DNA of 64,000 bases from an uncultured Bacteroidota bacterium (GTDB taxonomy: Bacteria > Bacteroidota > Bacteroidia > Flavobacteriales > Flavobacteriaceae). Both the position numbers and the translations under genes were made by a program. The stretch covers positions 25,779-89,778 of the forward strand of contig CACFJP010000005.1 of assembly GCA_902566635.1 (NCBI GenBank). The letters run 5' to 3'. This document shows, in pieces, positions 55,301-63,326 of this stretch; the stretch's first letter is position 1, and each line of letters begins with the position of its first letter. The notes under the pieces are model-generated. The model was not told the origin of the DNA. It did no database searches and saw only the letters and a program-made list of their open reading frames with translations.

Positions 55301-55447
55301 GCGATATCATTTGGCGACATCAATGACAAGTCTAGCCGTGTGGCCAAGTCCTTGAAGAGTGATCGAATGTATCACCTGTTGGAAAGCGTCGGTACAAAAC
55401 CAAACGTGCAGTATCAAGTAAAAGTTAGAAATACAGAGACATCATAA
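52373..55447 (+). CDS. actB: Alternative complex III subunit B, molybdopterin-like/Fe-S protein
   Basis: 1024 aa from ATG at 52373; a GTG at 52343 would overlap actA by 20 nt. A Tat-type segment with NRRDFLKYVGF and a lipobox-like LAAC near residue 70 precedes a large molybdopterin-oxidoreductase-like domain. The C-terminal ferredoxin domain (from about residue 770) has four cysteine clusters: CTGCGACVVACHAENNVPVV, CQHCNHAPCETVCPVAA, CIGTRYCANNCPYKV and CSMCIQK with CSSACSNGAI. In ACIII this subunit links menaquinol oxidation to cytochrome c and usually lacks bound molybdopterin. Confidence 0.95.
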   Translation: MANHKKYWKSTAELDSINTFVKDLKEREFVEKLPKDAFLGNEEAMNNSKTNRRDFLKYVGFSTAAASLAACEGPVHKSIPYVVQPEEIRPGISNYYATTVADGFDIASILVKTREGRPIKVENNTDIPASYAANARVQASVLSLYDNLRLQGPTQSGSPVGWETLVELSRQQLDNMQSQGEQLALLTRSFASPSTQHLIDQLTAKYDNIKHITYDAVSSSHALDAFEKAYGHRVLPTYDFSKAQTIVSFDADFLGDWQGGGHAPSYVKTRVPVKKNAKAKMSTHFQFEANMTLSGAAADKRIPMTAAQQQKVLAAVYVELTNAQATADQATVEMAKVIAKHLRKAGKKGIVVTDLPSIEAHRVCLAINEKIGSVVIDTKHTTITRQGNALEVSQLVEDLNSGAVQGIIMADVNPVYTLAEGQQFATGLAKAKFSLSFSMKNDETASKSQWVAAIPHYLESWGDVEFKTNHFGLTQPTIRPLFDTKQFQDVLLSWLGKDMSYRDKLRSYWEKNILNGMSWNKTLHDGFYVRDSISNGKRYNDSVADAIRILSSVKQEGYSLHLYTKTGLGDGQQANNPWLQELPDPITRVTWDNYLTISKSDAVALGLWNETQSDGSLNGGYANITVGSSTIKVPVLIQPGQAKGTVGLAFGYGKQAGLKSEMQVGVNAYTLYNDFSNVQSVSIEAAEGTHEFACTQLQNTLMGREDIVKETTLEIFNTKDRNYYNAVPVVSKNHIETLVTSPEVDIWDQFDRSVGHHFNLSVDLNACTGCGACVVACHAENNVPVVGKREIRKSRDMHWLRIDRYYSSEDTFEGDNNTVNEISGLGESLTTFSSLEEPSANPQVTFQPIMCQHCNHAPCETVCPVAASSHGRQGQNHMAYNRCIGTRYCANNCPYKVRRFNWFLYNNNNEFDFHMNNDLGRMVLNPDVVVRSRGVMEKCSMCIQKTQKTILDAKLVGRDIADGEFQTACSSACSNGAISFGDINDKSSRVAKSLKSDRMYHLLESVGTKPNVQYQVKVRNTETS

Positions 55448-55457
55448 ACCAATAACT

Positions 55458-56843
55458 ATGGCCTCGCATTACGAAGCACCAATACGAAAACCGCTAGTTA
55501 CAGGGAATAAATCCTATCACGATGTGACTGTTGATATTGTTGCACCTGTAGAGGGCAAAGCGAATAAGCAGTGGTGGATTGTTTTCAGCATCGCTTTGGT
55601 TGCATTTTTGTGGGGAATTGGCTGTATAATCTACACCATCTCAACAGGTATCGGTGTATGGGGACTCAACAAAACCGTTGGTTGGGCTTGGGATATTACC
55701 AACTTTGTGTGGTGGGTTGGTATTGGACACGCAGGCACCTTAATTTCTGCTGTACTGCTATTGTTCCGACAAAAATGGCGTATGGCGATCAACCGATCAG
55801 CAGAAGCAATGACCATTTTCTCTGTTATCCAAGCAGGATTGTTTCCCGTCATTCACATGGGTCGTCCATGGTTGGCATACTGGGTTTTACCCATTCCAAA
55901 TACATTTGGATCATTATGGGTGAACTTTAATTCGCCACTGCTTTGGGATGTATTTGCAATTTCGACTTATCTATCGGTATCACTAGTGTTCTGGTGGACA
56001 GGTTTGTTACCTGACTTTGCAATGATTCGCGATCGTGCTGTAAAGCCATTTCAAAAGAAAATTTATGGCTTATTGAGCTTTGGTTGGAGTGGACGTGCAA
56101 AAGATTGGCAACGCTTTGAAGAGGTTTCTTTAGTATTGGCGGGATTGGCAACTCCATTGGTTCTTTCTGTTCACACTATCGTATCATTTGACTTTGCTAC
56201 TTCTGTGATTCCGGGTTGGCACACAACCATTTTCCCACCCTATTTTGTGGCTGGTGCAATCTTCTCAGGTTTTGCTATGGTGCAAACGCTGCTGATTATT
56301 ATGCGCAAAGTCATTAATCTTGAAAATTATATTACCATCCAGCATATCGAACTGATGAACATCGTAATAATGATTACAGGTTCAATTGTTGGTGTGGCGT
56401 ATATCACAGAGCTGTTTATTGCCTGGTACTCGGGGGTCGAATATGAACAATATGCATTCCTCAATCGTGCAACTGGGCCTTATTGGTGGGCCTATTGGGC
56501 GATGATGTCCTGTAATGTATTCTCTCCACAGTTTATGTGGTTTAAAAAATTAAGAACAAGTATTATGTTCTCCTTTATTATATCCATAGTAGTAAATATA
56601 GGTATGTGGTTCGAGCGCTTTGTAATCATTGTGACCTCTCTGCACAGAGACTATCTTCCATCTTCTTGGACAATGTTCTCGCCAACCTATGTTGACATTG
56701 GAATTTTTATTGGAACAATAGGCTTCTTCTTTGTTTTGTTTTTGCTATACGCTCGCACTTTCCCAGTCATTGCGCAAGCAGAAGTCAAATCGATTTTGAA
56801 GTCCTCGGGTGATAAATACAAAAAAACAATAAGCGATGAGTAG
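55458..56843 (+). CDS. actC: Alternative complex III subunit C, NrfD-like quinol-binding membrane protein
   Basis: 461 aa with about ten hydrophobic helices of the NrfD/PsrC type: an early WWIVFSIALVAFLWGIG helix, GIGHAGTLISAVLLLFRQKWR, LVLSVHTIVSFDFA and IPGWHTTIFPPYFV are landmarks of this family. It holds the menaquinol site. It follows actB by 10 nt and overlaps actD by 8 nt, so the unit is tightly coupled. Confidence 0.95.
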   Translation: MASHYEAPIRKPLVTGNKSYHDVTVDIVAPVEGKANKQWWIVFSIALVAFLWGIGCIIYTISTGIGVWGLNKTVGWAWDITNFVWWVGIGHAGTLISAVLLLFRQKWRMAINRSAEAMTIFSVIQAGLFPVIHMGRPWLAYWVLPIPNTFGSLWVNFNSPLLWDVFAISTYLSVSLVFWWTGLLPDFAMIRDRAVKPFQKKIYGLLSFGWSGRAKDWQRFEEVSLVLAGLATPLVLSVHTIVSFDFATSVIPGWHTTIFPPYFVAGAIFSGFAMVQTLLIIMRKVINLENYITIQHIELMNIVIMITGSIVGVAYITELFIAWYSGVEYEQYAFLNRATGPYWWAYWAMMSCNVFSPQFMWFKKLRTSIMFSFIISIVVNIGMWFERFVIIVTSLHRDYLPSSWTMFSPTYVDIGIFIGTIGFFFVLFLLYARTFPVIAQAEVKSILKSSGDKYKKTISDE

Positions 56844-57369
56844 TAAAGTAATTCACGCAATTTATGATGACGATGATGTATTGTTGCACGCTGTCAAAGA
56901 CGTTAAAGCAGCAAATCATCACATAGAGGAGGTCTTTACGCCATTTCCTGTCCACGGGCTTGACAAGGCGATGGGTCTTGCACCCACGCGCATCGCGATT
57001 GCTTCCTTTATGTTTGGTTGCTTGGGCTTGTCGATTGCCATTTGGCTCACCAACTATATTATGATTGAAGACTGGCCGCAAAACATTGGTGGTAAGCCCA
57101 GCTTTTCATATCTGGAAAATGTGCCAGCCTTTGTTCCTGTTTTATTTGAGATGACGATCTTCTTTGCAGCTCACCTGATGGTGATCACTTTCTATTTGCG
57201 CAGTCGATTATGGCCCTTCAAAAAAGCAGAAAATCCAATGCTATCAACAACCGACGATAAGTTTTTGTTGGAGGTTGCTGTTGCTGACAACGAAAAGAAA
57301 CTCGTTTCCTTGTTGAAAAAGACAGGAGCGATCGAAGTAAAAGTACACGAAAAAAAGGGGGAATCATGA
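56836..57369 (+). CDS. actD: Alternative complex III subunit D (DUF3341)
   Basis: 177 aa with two transmembrane helices (about residues 54-74 and 98-122). The family signature includes AIYDDDDVLLHAVK, EVFTPFPVHGLDKAMGL, GKPSFSYLENVPAFVPVLFEMTIF. It is a structural subunit of ACIII. It starts 8 nt before the actC stop and overlaps actE by ATGA (57366-57369). Confidence 0.93.
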   Translation: MSSKVIHAIYDDDDVLLHAVKDVKAANHHIEEVFTPFPVHGLDKAMGLAPTRIAIASFMFGCLGLSIAIWLTNYIMIEDWPQNIGGKPSFSYLENVPAFVPVLFEMTIFFAAHLMVITFYLRSRLWPFKKAENPMLSTTDDKFLLEVAVADNEKKLVSLLKKTGAIEVKVHEKKGES

Positions 57370-57914
57370 AAAGAAATCTAGGCCTTATGTTCTGTGGATT
57401 GGCGCTGTTGACTGCCGTATCATGCTTTGACCCATCCCAACCTAACTATCAGTACTTCCCTGATATGTATGAGTCTGTTGGCTATGACACCTATGCCGAA
57501 GCGCCCTTTTTTAATGGCACTGCAGCACAGCTGCCTGTCGAAGGATCGATTCCAAGAGGTTGGCAACCCTATGACTATCCAAACACAAATGAGGGTTATG
57601 AGCTGGCAAAAGCCGAACTTACCTCACCCCTCGAAAAAACAGATGAACATCGTGCCGAAGGAAAAGAACTCTATGCGATTTATTGCGCAGTATGTCATGG
57701 TTCTAAAGGTGATGGACAAGGGATTTTAATGAAGCGTGAAAAGTTTTTAGGGATTCCAAGCTATGCAGATCGTGAGATCACCGAAGGCAGCGTGTATCAT
57801 GTGTTGATGCATGGCAAAAATGCGATGGGATCACACGCGAGTTTAATCGATGCAGAAGAGCGTTGGCAGATTACCCAACACGTCATGCATCTAAGAGCGC
57901 AATTAACAAAGTAA
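57366..57914 (+). CDS. actE: Alternative complex III subunit E, monoheme cytochrome c lipoprotein
   Basis: 182 aa. Signal with a lipobox (LTAVSC, Cys about 18) makes this a lipoprotein. A single c-type heme motif CAVCH lies at about residue 106, with a candidate axial methionine in GKNAMGSHASL. It is the cytochrome that passes electrons from the complex to the oxidase. It overlaps actD by ATGA. Confidence 0.93.
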   Translation: MKRNLGLMFCGLALLTAVSCFDPSQPNYQYFPDMYESVGYDTYAEAPFFNGTAAQLPVEGSIPRGWQPYDYPNTNEGYELAKAELTSPLEKTDEHRAEGKELYAIYCAVCHGSKGDGQGILMKREKFLGIPSYADREITEGSVYHVLMHGKNAMGSHASLIDAEERWQITQHVMHLRAQLTK

Positions 57915-57916
57915 GA

Positions 57917-59341
57917 ATGATGTATAGCTTTTCTAAAAATCTAAAAATTTTCTCTCTCATCCTGATGGTTGTGGGTGCAGTGGCTTTGGGAATCGGATTT
58001 CTCTCTGCCCCAACCACTGTGGAGGAAGCCAAAGCAATGGTATCAGATGCCCACGGACATGGTGGACATGGCCATGGTGATCACGACACCCATGCCGATG
58101 ATCATGTTGTGGGGCACAAAGACGAAGCTCATCACTCAGATCATCACGACACCCATGCCGATGACCATCACGACAAGAACGATGAGGCTTATGCTAATAG
58201 CGACAGCCACGATGCTCATGGTGGAGGACATGGCGATAGCCACGATAAACATCTTTTGCATCAGCTGCAAAATCGCCCATGGGCTGCCACCTATTTAGCT
58301 GCGCTATTTTTTATGATGATTGCTCTTGGCGTACTAGCGTTTTATGCGATTCAACGTGCAGCGCAAGCAGGTTGGTCGATCCTTCTGTTTCGCGTCATGG
58401 AGGGGATTACCGCATATCTTCTCCCAGGTTCAATAATCGTATTTGTGCTTCTTGTTCTTTCGGGTCTTCACCTCAACCACCTATTTGTGTGGATGGATGC
58501 CGAGGTAGTTGCACATGACGAAATTATTCAAAACAAACAAAGCTATCTCAACGTGCCTTTTTTCCTTGCACGTGCCTTGTTCTACATTGTTGGATGGAAC
58601 CTTTATCGATTCTATTCTAGAAAATTTTCACTGGCGCAAGACAATGATAATGGGATTGGCTATCACAAAAAGAATTTTAGACTTGCGGCAGGCTTCTTGG
58701 TGTTTTACATCGTCACAGAATCAATGATGTCGTGGGATTGGATCATGTCTGTCGATCCGCACTGGTTTAGTACTTTGTTTGGATGGTATGTATTTGCGAG
58801 CATGATCGTAACTGCAGTAACTGTTATCGCTATGGTTACAATTTATCTCAAATCCAAAGGCTTATTAGAAGAAGTCAATGATAGTCATATTCACGATCTT
58901 GGAAAATTTATGTTTGGATTTAGCGTATTTTGGACCTACTTGTGGTTTTCACAATTCATGTTGATTTGGTATTCTAATATCCCTGAAGAAGTGACTTATT
59001 TTATCACTCGAATCGAGGATTACAACCTCTTGTTTTTTGGAATGGTGGTGATGAATTTTGTTCTTCCACTTCTAATTTTAATGAATAGCGATTACAAACG
59101 AAACAATTGGTTTATTATCATGGCTGGAATCATCATTGTACTTGGTCACTACCTTGATTTTTACAATATGATTATGCCAGCAACCGTTGGAGATCAATGG
59201 TCATTTGGACTTTCAGAGCTGGGCAGTGCCTCACTATTTACAGGACTGTTTCTATATGTGGTTTTCTCGGCTTTGGCCAAGGCACCACTCAAGCCTAAAG
59301 GAGATCCATTGGTAAAAGAAAGTAAACATTTTGTCTATTAA
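57917..59341 (+). CDS. actF: Alternative complex III subunit F with His-rich periplasmic insert
   Basis: 474 aa from ATG at 57917; the upstream alternative at 57863 would overlap actE by 52 nt. A first helix at about residues 10-30 is followed by a His/Asp/Gly-rich stretch at about 44-116 with 21 histidines, including HDTHADDH twice and HGHGGHGHGDH. The rest has about nine helices of the NrfD-like ActF family (HKKNFRLAAGFLVFY, MMSWDWIMSVDPHWFSTLFGW). By topology the His-rich loop would face the periplasm and could bind metal. Ends at coxB, 21 nt downstream. Confidence 0.93.
   Translation: MMYSFSKNLKIFSLILMVVGAVALGIGFLSAPTTVEEAKAMVSDAHGHGGHGHGDHDTHADDHVVGHKDEAHHSDHHDTHADDHHDKNDEAYANSDSHDAHGGGHGDSHDKHLLHQLQNRPWAATYLAALFFMMIALGVLAFYAIQRAAQAGWSILLFRVMEGITAYLLPGSIIVFVLLVLSGLHLNHLFVWMDAEVVAHDEIIQNKQSYLNVPFFLARALFYIVGWNLYRFYSRKFSLAQDNDNGIGYHKKNFRLAAGFLVFYIVTESMMSWDWIMSVDPHWFSTLFGWYVFASMIVTAVTVIAMVTIYLKSKGLLEEVNDSHIHDLGKFMFGFSVFWTYLWFSQFMLIWYSNIPEEVTYFITRIEDYNLLFFGMVVMNFVLPLLILMNSDYKRNNWFIIMAGIIIVLGHYLDFYNMIMPATVGDQWSFGLSELGSASLFTGLFLYVVFSALAKAPLKPKGDPLVKESKHFVY
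58081..58164 (+). repeat. Direct repeat in the His-rich part of actF
   Basis: A 21 nt identical block beginning TCACGACACCCATGCC occurs at 58081-58101 and 58144-58164, 63 nt (21 codons) apart and in frame. It encodes the twice-repeated HDTHADDH and points to expansion by internal duplication. Confidence 0.8.
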
Positions 59342-59362
59342 TTTGTGTGAAGGAATAACGAT

Positions 59363-60433
59363 ATGACGACATTGTTAATGATTACGATTTTGGTTTTGGT
59401 AAGTATTGCTGTTTGGCAGATTACTAAAATCTTCCAAGTGGCACAGCTCAACAAAAAAGTGGACGATAGCCAAGTTGCCAACGAAAAAGACAACGATTGG
59501 AATGGTAAACTCATGTTCGCCTTTTTGGTGTTCATCTACTTGATCACCATTTATTCATTTTGGGAGTGGGGAGATGTACTTCTGCCAGAAGCTGCATCTG
59601 AACATGGAGTCGATTACGACCGCCTGATGTGGATTTCAATGGCTTTGATCTTTTTTGTTCAAATTGTCACACAAGCACTGCTCCATTACTTTTCTTACAA
59701 ATACAGAGGTAGAATAGGCTTGAAAGCACTGTTTTATGCAGATAATGATCGTTTGGAGTTTATTTGGACAATCATCCCTGTTATTGTTTTGGCGGGGCTC
59801 ATACTGTATGGTCTATATGCCTGGTCAAACATCATGAACTTTGAGGAAGATGAAGATGCTTTAGTCGTGGAATTGTATGCACAGCAGTTCAATTGGAAAG
59901 CCCGCTACGCAGGTGCCGACAATGTACTGGGGGATGCCAATGTTCGTTTTCTTCAAGATTACGATGGTCTCAATCTTGTTGGGATTGACTCCTCAGATCC
60001 AAATGGTTTAGACGATGTGGTTGTGCAAGAGCTACACTTGCCAGTTGGGCGAAAAGTGATATTTAAAATGCGATCGCAAGACGTTCTTCATTCAGCATAC
60101 ATGCCGCACTTCCGAGCACAGATGAACTGTGTGCCCGGAATGATTACCGAATTTGCTTTTACGCCAACAATCACCACTGAAGAAATGAGACAAAACCCTG
60201 ACATGGTAGCCAAGGTTCAAAAAATTAACAAAATTCGGTATGACAACAGTCAAGAGTTGATCACCAATGGCGAAGAAGCCCTTGATCCATATCAATTTGA
60301 TTATTTATTACTTTGTAACAAAATTTGTGGTGCATCACACTACAACATGCAAATGAAAATTATTGTAGAAGAAGAAAAAGATTTTAATTCATGGATGTCA
60401 CAGCAAACAACCTTTGCTGAAGTCATTCAATAA
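59363..60433 (+). CDS. coxB: Cytochrome c oxidase subunit II
   Basis: 356 aa. An extra N-terminal helix (about residues 1-20) precedes the two standard helices (about 52-70 and 85-105 and 135-160, one of which is the family's TIIPVIVL). The CuA domain shows HSAYMPHFRAQMNCVPGM and LLCNKICGASHYNMQMK with the Cys-x3-Cys, His and Met ligands. No heme c is attached. The Glu of the usual CSEIC is Lys here. Together with coxA it forms the core of an aa3-type oxidase fed by ACIII. Confidence 0.95.
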   Translation: MTTLLMITILVLVSIAVWQITKIFQVAQLNKKVDDSQVANEKDNDWNGKLMFAFLVFIYLITIYSFWEWGDVLLPEAASEHGVDYDRLMWISMALIFFVQIVTQALLHYFSYKYRGRIGLKALFYADNDRLEFIWTIIPVIVLAGLILYGLYAWSNIMNFEEDEDALVVELYAQQFNWKARYAGADNVLGDANVRFLQDYDGLNLVGIDSSDPNGLDDVVVQELHLPVGRKVIFKMRSQDVLHSAYMPHFRAQMNCVPGMITEFAFTPTITTEEMRQNPDMVAKVQKINKIRYDNSQELITNGEEALDPYQFDYLLLCNKICGASHYNMQMKIIVEEEKDFNSWMSQQTTFAEVIQ

Positions 60434-60444
60434 AAAGAATCACT

Positions 60445-62208
60445 ATGGGAGCAGACGCACATCATCACCAAGAAACATTTATCACAAAATATATCTTTAG
60501 TCAAGATCATAAAATGATCTCCAAACAGTACCTCATCACTGGTTTGATTATGGGTATTGTTGGGATTGCTATGTCTTTGTTGTTCCGTTTGCAATTGGCA
60601 TGGCCAGAACAACCCTTTGGTATTTTTGAATCGACCCTCGGAAAGTGGGCACCTGATGGGGTGATGGATCCCAATGTGTATCTCGCATTGGTCACCATTC
60701 ATGGTACGATTATGGTCTTTTTCGTTCTCACAGCAGGTCTGAGTGGAACCTTTAGTAACCTTCTTATTCCGTTGCAAATCGGTGCTCGCGATATGGCTTC
60801 TGGGTTTTTGAATATGGTTTCTTATTGGTTGTTTTTCCTTTCAAGTGTTGTCATGCTTGCCTCACTATTTGTTGAAGCAGGACCAGCTGCAGCAGGATGG
60901 ACGATTTACCCACCACTCAGCGCACTGCCACAAGCACAACCCGGCTCTGGACTTGGGATGACTCTTTGGTTGGTGTCGATGGCGATTTTTATTGCCTCTT
61001 CACTACTTGGCTCCCTAAACTATATCGTAACAGTGATCAATTTGCGAACCAAGGGAATGAGTATGACTCGTTTGCCTCTCACTATTTGGGCATTTTTTGT
61101 AACTGCAATTATAGGGGTGGTTTCATTCCCAGTATTGCTTTCAGCTGCTTTGCTTCTTATTATGGATCGCAGCTTTGGAACCTCTTTTTTCCTGTCCGAT
61201 ATTTTTATACAAGGTGAGGTGCTGCACTATCAAGGTGGGTCTCCAGTATTGTTCGAACACCTCTTCTGGTTTTTAGGACACCCCGAAGTATATATAGTTT
61301 TATTACCAGCACTCGGAATTACTTCTGAAGTATTAGCTACCAACGCTCGTAAACCCATTTTCGGATATCGTGCAATGGTTGCATCGATTCTAGCCATTGC
61401 CTTTCTCTCCACAATCGTTTGGGGGCACCATATGTTTATCTCAGGAATGAATCCGTTTTTAGGATCTGTATTTACATTTACAACCTTACTCATTGCAATC
61501 CCATCAGCAGTAAAGGCATTTAATTACATCACAACCCTTTGGAAAGGAAACCTGCAACTCAACCCTGCAATGCTGTTCTCTATTGGGCTTGTTTCTACCT
61601 TTATCACAGGCGGTTTGACAGGTATAATCTTGGGAGACAGTACGCTAGATATCAACGTACATGACACCTATTTCGTGGTTGCGCATTTCCACCTTGTAAT
61701 GGGAATTTCAGCGCTCTACGGACTTTTTGCTGGGGTGTATCACTGGTTCCCAAAAATGTTCGGACGAATGCTCAATAAACGACTTGGATATATTCACTTT
61801 TGGATAACAGCAGTTTGTGCATATGGCGTTTTCTTCCCCATGCACTTTATTGGTATGGCTGGACTACCACGAAGATATTACACCAACACTGCCTTCCCAT
61901 ATTTTGATGACTTGGCAGACATCAACGTTGTGATCACCATTTTTGCACTCATTGCTGGTGCAGCGCAAATTGTTTTCCTATACAACTTTATACACAGTAT
62001 GTTCTACGGAAAGCCAACAGTTCAAAACCCTTGGAAGTCCAATACCCTTGAGTGGACAGCGCCCATCAAACATTTTCATGGCAATTGGGAAGGTGATATC
62101 CCAGAAGTACATCGCTGGGCCTATGACTACTCCAAGCCAGGACACGAACAAGATTATGTTCCTCAGCACATACCTCTTAAAAAAGGTGAGAAAGAGTTGC
62201 AACACTAG
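60445..62208 (+). CDS. coxA: Cytochrome c oxidase subunit I
   Basis: 587 aa heme-copper oxidase catalytic subunit, about 12 helices. The heme a ligand is in VTIHGTIMVF; the CuB/Tyr-His region is FWFLGHPEVYIVLLPALG; the CuB histidine pair is in TIVWGHHMFISGM; the heme a3 ligand region is HDTYFVVAHFHLVMG. These are typical A-type oxidase motifs. It follows coxB by 11 nt. The terminator at 62239-62262 ends the operon. Subunit III (coxC) is not in this window. Confidence 0.97.
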   Translation: MGADAHHHQETFITKYIFSQDHKMISKQYLITGLIMGIVGIAMSLLFRLQLAWPEQPFGIFESTLGKWAPDGVMDPNVYLALVTIHGTIMVFFVLTAGLSGTFSNLLIPLQIGARDMASGFLNMVSYWLFFLSSVVMLASLFVEAGPAAAGWTIYPPLSALPQAQPGSGLGMTLWLVSMAIFIASSLLGSLNYIVTVINLRTKGMSMTRLPLTIWAFFVTAIIGVVSFPVLLSAALLLIMDRSFGTSFFLSDIFIQGEVLHYQGGSPVLFEHLFWFLGHPEVYIVLLPALGITSEVLATNARKPIFGYRAMVASILAIAFLSTIVWGHHMFISGMNPFLGSVFTFTTLLIAIPSAVKAFNYITTLWKGNLQLNPAMLFSIGLVSTFITGGLTGIILGDSTLDINVHDTYFVVAHFHLVMGISALYGLFAGVYHWFPKMFGRMLNKRLGYIHFWITAVCAYGVFFPMHFIGMAGLPRRYYTNTAFPYFDDLADINVVITIFALIAGAAQIVFLYNFIHSMFYGKPTVQNPWKSNTLEWTAPIKHFHGNWEGDIPEVHRWAYDYSKPGHEQDYVPQHIPLKKGEKELQH

Positions 62209-62238
62209 CGACAAGTCACTGACAGAATCAAATGAAAG

Positions 62239-62262
62239 AAACCCTCTAAACAGAGGGTTTTC
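62239..62262 (+). terminator. Intrinsic terminator of the act-cox operon
   Basis: AAACCCTCT, loop AAAC, AGAGGGTTT and then TCTT: a 9 bp stem followed by a short T-rich end, 30 nt after coxA. Confidence 0.75.
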
Positions 62263-62280
62263 TTATACGTCATTGGCGTT

Positions 62281-62298
62281 TATTTTTGGTTATATTTG
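62281..62298 (+). promoter_or_regulatory. Two tandem -7 boxes before ruvB
   Basis: TATTTTTG at 62281-62288 and TATATTTG at 62291-62298 both match TAnnTTTG; the second ends 5 nt before the ruvB ATG at 62304. An ATTG at 62272-62275 is the only -33-like element, at a short spacing. Confidence 0.45.
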
Positions 62299-62303
62299 AA
62301 AAA

Positions 62304-63326
62304 ATGAACGAACATTTAGATCCTCACGGAGAATATTTTACCCCAGAAGAACATGACATCGATCGTGCATTGCGACCACTGCGATTTGATGACTTTATGG
62401 GACAACCTCAAGTTCTAGACAATTTGCAAGTCTTTGTTCAGGCCGCCAACCAACGTGAGGATGCCCTAGACCACACCCTTTTACATGGTCCTCCTGGTCT
62501 TGGAAAAACAACCCTTGCTCATATTTTGGCAAACGAATTGCAAGTGGGGGTAAAGGTAACCTCAGGACCAGTACTCGACAAACCAGGTGACTTAGCAGGA
62601 TTGCTAACCAACCTCGAACCTAGAGATGTATTGTTCATTGATGAAATCCATCGCTTGAGCCCAATCGTAGAAGAATACCTCTACTCAGCCATGGAAGATT
62701 ATAAAATCGATATCATGATTGAGTCAGGACCCAATGCTCGAACAGTTGAAATAACCCTCAACCCTTTTACGCTCATTGGAGCAACCACCCGATCTGGACT
62801 GCTAACAGCACCTATGCGTGCTCGTTTCGGAATCAATAGTAGACTTAACTATTACAGCACCGAAATTTTGTCAACTATTGTGGAGAGGAGTGCAGACATA
62901 TTGAACATAACAATCAGTAACGAAGCTGCTATCGAAATTGCTGGCCGAAGTCGTGGTACCCCCAGAATTGCAAATGCTTTGTTGAGGCGAATTCGTGATT
63001 TTGCACAAATCAAGGGCGATGGAAGTATAGATATGAAAATAGCCAAATATGGTCTTGAAGCTCTGCATGTCGATGCTCATGGTTTGGATGAGATGGATAA
63101 TAAAATTTTAAGAACCATGATGGACAAGTTTAAAGGTGGTCCAGTAGGCATAAATACCCTGGCTACTGCAGTGTCTGAAAGTGCAGAAACCCTTGAAGAA
63201 GTTTATGAACCCTTCCTCATCCAAGAGGGGTTTATTGTGCGTACGCCTCGCGGACGTGAAGTTACAGATCTTGCCTATCGTCATTTGGGTCGTACCAAAT
63301 CGAATCGACAAGGAGATTTGTTTTGA
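62304..63326 (+). CDS. ruvB: Holliday junction branch-migration ATPase RuvB
   Basis: 340 aa from ATG at 62304 ([12 protein letters not shown]); a TTG at 62286 overlaps the promoter box and is rejected. AAA+ motor that drives branch migration with RuvA. Walker A is [14 protein letters not shown], Walker B is [12 protein letters not shown], sensor 1 is [11 protein letters not shown] and the arginine finger is in APMRARFG. The C-terminal winged helix ends in [19 protein letters not shown]. Its TGA stop overlaps the queG start. Confidence 0.98.
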   Translation: MNEHLDPHGEYFTPEEHDIDRALRPLRFDDFMGQPQVLDNLQVFVQAANQREDALDHTLLHGPPGLGKTTLAHILANELQVGVKVTSGPVLDKPGDLAGLLTNLEPRDVLFIDEIHRLSPIVEEYLYSAMEDYKIDIMIESGPNARTVEITLNPFTLIGATTRSGLLTAPMRARFGINSRLNYYSTEILSTIVERSADILNITISNEAAIEIAGRSRGTPRIANALLRRIRDFAQIKGDGSIDMKIAKYGLEALHVDAHGLDEMDNKILRTMMDKFKGGPVGINTLATAVSESAETLEEVYEPFLIQEGFIVRTPRGREVTDLAYRHLGRTKSNRQGDLF

